Positions 61,174 through 64,000 of a stretch of 64,000 nt of DNA are shown piece by piece. This DNA comes from Lachancea thermotolerans CBS 6340 (lineage: Eukaryota > Ascomycota > Saccharomycetes > Saccharomycetales > Saccharomycetaceae), in the NCBI RefSeq assembly GCF_000142805.1, contig NC_013083.1, forward strand, positions 868,001 to 932,000, written 5' to 3'. The position numbers and the translations under genes are program-made. Under the pieces are notes generated by a model, which saw nothing but the letters and a program-made list of their open reading frames with translations, was not told the DNA's origin and did not search any database. Numbering within the stretch: position 1 is the first letter of the stretch; every line of letters begins with the position of its first letter.

Positions 61174-61971
61174 TCATTTCATACTATCCAAATAGGACAA
61201 GATATCAGCTACTTCGAGCTCGTACAGCGGGAGTTCATCATGTTCGGCAGTACTATTCCCTGAATCCTCGCATACCGAAAGTACTGTAAGGTTGTCGATC
61301 CACTTTGACTTGAAAGTTATAGGGCTACCATTTATTGTCCGAACGATTTTAGCAGTTTTATCAGCTTCGAGCGGTTCGAGAGCTCCTAAATTTATTGCAG
61401 AAAGACAACAGTTTAGGCCTGTTCCCGTGAGTTTTGTGTATGCCTCTTTCAGAGACCAGTAGTAAATGAAAAGCCTGTCTCTCTGCAAACCTTGTTGTGT
61501 TTGTTCAAGGCATTGCAGCTCATCTGAGGAAAAGATATCTTGGAAGAGCCGTAAATAACCAGGACCCCAATTCTCGCAGTCCTTGGTGCTTGCTAAATCA
61601 ATCCCGATGCTTCCATGGCTTCTTTTGACAAACATAGCGACCTTTCCGCAGCTGTTGGATAAGTTGAAAATGCATGGATTTGCGCTCTCGACGTAAGGCT
61701 TCCCCAATTTACTCATTTTGAACTTTAGATCACGCCAGTGTATACCACAGGCCGCAGACGCACCTGCTATCTGCAATATTTGATTGCATAGTGCGGTGTT
61801 TCGAGCGTCGCGCTGCTTCCTGCTTAGTATTCTTTGCTGTTTTTCTAGCGGCAGGTACCGCATTCCCATCTCAAACTCAAAGTCGTCGTGTAGGATACCA
61901 CGATGGTCATCGCAGACCAGAACAAATGCCGGCAAGCCGGTGCCCGCTGAGAGTAACCATTCCTTACTCAT
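61174..61971 (-). CDS. LYS5: 4'-phosphopantetheinyl transferase Lys5
   Basis: Lys5 transfers phosphopantetheine from CoA onto the alpha-aminoadipate reductase Lys2 and so activates lysine synthesis. The 265-aa product (272 aa in S. cerevisiae) has the Sfp-type motifs: SIGIDLAS at about 121-128, with the magnesium-binding Asp, and WSLKEAYTKLTGTGL at 172-186. I use the ATG at 61971 (MSKEWLLSAGTG). An in-frame ATG at 62136 would make the gene run into PEX14, and its extra 55 residues look unrelated. Its CoA substrate links it to CAB2 in the same window, and its role links it to LYS12. Confidence 0.93.
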   Translation of the reverse strand: MSKEWLLSAGTGLPAFVLVCDDHRGILHDDFEFEMGMRYLPLEKQQRILSRKQRDARNTALCNQILQIAGASAACGIHWRDLKFKMSKLGKPYVESANPCIFNLSNSCGKVAMFVKRSHGSIGIDLASTKDCENWGPGYLRLFQDIFSSDELQCLEQTQQGLQRDRLFIYYWSLKEAYTKLTGTGLNCCLSAINLGALEPLEADKTAKIVRTINGSPITFKSKWIDNLTVLSVCEDSGNSTAEHDELPLYELEVADILSYLDSMK

Positions 61972-62081
61972 TTGGTTGAACCCAACTGGAGTTCGTCGTG
62001 ATTGATCAAAAACGATTGACAATATATATCCCAGAGACAATTTATTGATAAGACACAACACCTTTGAGGGTATCTCACAGA

Positions 62082-63080
62082 ATGGCCCAACCGACAGCTG
62101 AAGACCGTAAAGGACTTTACGAGTCAGCGATTGCATTCTTGAATGATCCCAATGTTTCAGATGCGCCCCTCACCAAAAAGATTGAGTTTCTACAATCCAA
62201 AGGGTTAACTCGAGAAGAGATTGACCAGGCGATAAAAGAGGCGAAGTCAGGGCCTTCTCCTAATAGTGCCGAACCCAAGGATGCAGCCGTCGACCAGGGC
62301 AGGCATGCAGACTATGTGTACGAGGCAATCCCACCGCCATTACCAAAACGTGATTGGAAGGACTATTTTGTAATGGCCACAGCTAGCGCGGGACTATGCT
62401 ACGGGGTATACCAACTTGCCAAGCTTTATGTCATCCCTAACATCTTACCTGATAGCAAGTCCAAACTGGAGCAAGATAAGGAGCAAATCATGCAGCAATT
62501 TGACAAGATGGAACAGCTTCTCTCAACGGTTGAACAGGACCACAGCTCACAAATGAAGAAAGAAGAACAGAAGTTCAAAGAGCTCGATGAGGTAGTAGTA
62601 GAGCTACAAACAGCACTAGAAGGAAACGCTAGGACGAGGGAGAAACTGGAAGACGACGTACGAATCCTAAGACTTGAAATCGAGGGACTACAGAAGAACT
62701 TGAATTCCTTCATCCTTGAGAACACGGACAGCCCAGCTATTCGCAAGCTCAATGATGAGATCTTGTCCTTGAAGAACCTCATGAAGAACAGCACATTGCT
62801 CAAATCTGCCACGCCCTCTGAAAACGACAAGTCGCCAGTCCCAGGAGCCGAGGCTATCCCCTCAGCCTCAGAAATTTTGGCTAAAATGAACATACCTAAA
62901 AAGAATGATAGTGAAGCGCCAGCATGGAAGAAGAGTAGAGATGCCATGGCCGCTCACAAAGACACTGCACTCCCTGAGTGGCAGAAAACAGCCGCTGAAA
63001 AGGCGCACACGCCCATCCCAGAATGGCAAAAGGCTATGTTCAATGCGGAGTCGCCAAGCCCAGAGGAGTCAGTTTCTTAA
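62082..63080 (+). CDS. PEX14: peroxisomal docking protein Pex14
   Basis: Pex14 is the central membrane component of the peroxisomal import docking complex and binds the receptors Pex5 and Pex7. The 332-aa product (341 aa in S. cerevisiae) has a conserved N-terminal domain (YESAIAFLNDPNVSDAPLTK, KIEFLQSKGLTREEIDQAI). The proline motif PPPLPKRDW at residues 84-92 fits the Pex13 SH3 ligand of yeast Pex14. A hydrophobic segment lies near 95-118, a coiled coil runs from about 130 to 225, and the tail is disordered with two similar LPEWQK/IPEWQK repeats. The start is the ATG at 62082. It diverges from LYS5 over only 110 bp. Confidence 0.95.
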   Translation: MAQPTAEDRKGLYESAIAFLNDPNVSDAPLTKKIEFLQSKGLTREEIDQAIKEAKSGPSPNSAEPKDAAVDQGRHADYVYEAIPPPLPKRDWKDYFVMATASAGLCYGVYQLAKLYVIPNILPDSKSKLEQDKEQIMQQFDKMEQLLSTVEQDHSSQMKKEEQKFKELDEVVVELQTALEGNARTREKLEDDVRILRLEIEGLQKNLNSFILENTDSPAIRKLNDEILSLKNLMKNSTLLKSATPSENDKSPVPGAEAIPSASEILAKMNIPKKNDSEAPAWKKSRDAMAAHKDTALPEWQKTAAEKAHTPIPEWQKAMFNAESPSPEESVS

Positions 63081-63286
63081 TGGTAAGGATTGTTGGCATG
63101 AAGGCCTTCCTATGTAATGTATAATGAAGTAAGTCGTCGTGTACGGATGGTCTTTTTCACGCATTGTAGATCTTGAATCAGTCTAGGATATCGCCTGTTC
63201 GAATTGATTTGGACCCACTCAAAGGGAAGATTGAACCAGAGGTTCGCCAACTGCCTCTTTCTAGATTATTTTGGCTTGAAAGCAGT

Positions 63287-64000
63287 ATGGATGAAAATCA
63301 AGACCCAATTTATTCATTGGCTTTGAATTGCTCGAGAAGGCGACTACCTTCGAACCTGTTCGTGAACTTTTATAATGAGCTCGTCAATGAAAAGTATGGG
63401 TCCATGATCAATAGTGGAGAGGAAACAGATGCTGACATAAAACAGACTAATGTTTGCGAGAAAATATCGTCAAGCCTCCTGCGACTGCTGGATGCAGAGA
63501 AGCACTTTTTGATCGTTGATTATGTTGTGGAGGTTCTTTTCATCAACTATAATAAAGAGCTTGTTAAGGAGCTACTGCCTCAGCTTTACTCCATTAAGGA
63601 TAGCTCGCAGCTTGTTCTTTTCCTTTCTAAAGCTAGCGCCTTTTTTTTGCGACTTACAGATAAACTTGTAATTGACCAAATATGCGGCGACTTGGGCAAC
63701 GTAATTGTGCCCTCAATTTTATCCTCTAGCTTCAATACACAGGGTGAGGAGCTGATAGTGGCGATTGCCAAATTCCTACGGAACGTTTTAAGCCTTTCAA
63801 GCAACCCCATTGCTATTTCAGATCCTAAAGTCGGAGACAGGGTTCGGGAATTACTGAACTGTCTCAGCAAGATAAACCGATTGTTGTATAAAAAGGTTGC
63901 GGGCGACTTCGATTCACTACTAAGGCTTGGGGGCTCTGCGCCGCCTACTGCTAGGGAAGAACGGCATGGAGTGAGCTCGCCATCCATTATATCCCCTAGG
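63287..64000 (+). CDS. NUT1: Mediator tail subunit Nut1/Med5, N-terminal part (cut by window edge)
   Basis: Nut1 (Med5) belongs to the tail module of Mediator. The frame is open from the ATG at 63287 to the last base, 238 codons, and continues beyond the window. The S. cerevisiae protein is about 1130 aa. The start MDENQDPIYSLALNCSRRRL aligns with the Nut1 N-terminus as I recall it. Later strings such as IVDYVVEVLFINYN, KASAFFLRLTDKLVIDQI and DLGNVIVPSILS agree well. The ATG is the first in frame after a stop, apart from a run of non-ATG codons. NUT1 is YGL151W, two positions after PEX14 (YGL153W). Together with SSN8 it makes a second Mediator gene in the window. Confidence 0.9.
   Translation, partial: MDENQDPIYSLALNCSRRRLPSNLFVNFYNELVNEKYGSMINSGEETDADIKQTNVCEKISSSLLRLLDAEKHFLIVDYVVEVLFINYNKELVKELLPQLYSIKDSSQLVLFLSKASAFFLRLTDKLVIDQICGDLGNVIVPSILSSSFNTQGEELIVAIAKFLRNVLSLSSNPIAISDPKVGDRVRELLNCLSKINRLLYKKVAGDFDSLLRLGGSAPPTAREERHGVSSPSIISPR

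Noticed and set aside
61972-62136. N-terminal extension of LYS5 from the ATG at 62136
   Set aside because: It would overlap the PEX14 coding start, and the extra residues do not look like the transferase family.

Overview
This window is a chromosomal segment of a budding yeast of the family Saccharomycetaceae that split off before the whole-genome duplication. Lachancea is the best guess. Genes are dense, almost all intron-free, and every recognised protein has a S. cerevisiae counterpart. The order interleaves two S. cerevisiae regions, one on chromosome XIV (YNL015-YNL039) and one on chromosome IX (YIL083-YIL095). This is what a single unduplicated ancestor of two sister tracts should look like. 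Gene pairs duplicated in S. cerevisiae (ARK1/PRK1, KTR5/KTR7) appear here once. Gene names and synteny come from recall of the S. cerevisiae proteins; no database search was run.

Layout. 0-20 kb: BDP1, a YNL035C-like WD40 protein, an ARK1/PRK1 kinase, HDA1, RCM1, LYS12, FAP1, EFM6, RSM25, KSH1, UTP25. 21-30 kb: ICE2, the RNase MRP RNA gene (NME1), SSN8 (cyclin C), a divergent ceramide synthase, AVT7, SIW14, AIM19. 30-47 kb: the divergent histone H3-H4 pair, KTR5/7, a UGA4-type GABA permease with a repeat array in its promoter, SDS3, TRM12, CRZ1, SAM50, CAB2, KHA1. 47-64 kb: a 1.35-kb intergenic stretch, tRNA-Ile(AAU), PUB1, then a second mixed block with UBP1, EXP1, YFH1, PBI2, AMS1, CDC43, HEM25, LYS5, PEX14 and the 5' part of NUT1/MED5, which runs off the right edge.

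The genes do not form one pathway. Recurring themes are transcription and chromatin (BDP1, HDA1, SSN8, H3/H4, SDS3, CRZ1, NUT1), ribosome and RNA biogenesis (RCM1, UTP25, NME1, EFM6, TRM12, PUB1), lysine synthesis (LYS12, LYS5), mitochondria (RSM25, AIM19, SAM50, YFH1, HEM25) and membrane lipids or transport (ICE2, ceramide synthase, AVT7, UGA4, KHA1, EXP1).

I found no CRISPR, prophage, complete transposon or obviously foreign gene cluster, and no convincing undescribed system. The items most worth a second look are the RNase MRP RNA gene with its complete P1/P2/P4 pairing, the ceramide synthase paralogue that S. cerevisiae appears to lack, the 18-bp repeated Uga3-like sites upstream of UGA4, and the two-codon upstream reading frame that overlaps the kinase start codon. 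Where an open frame begins at a non-ATG codon, I moved the start to the first family-consistent ATG.
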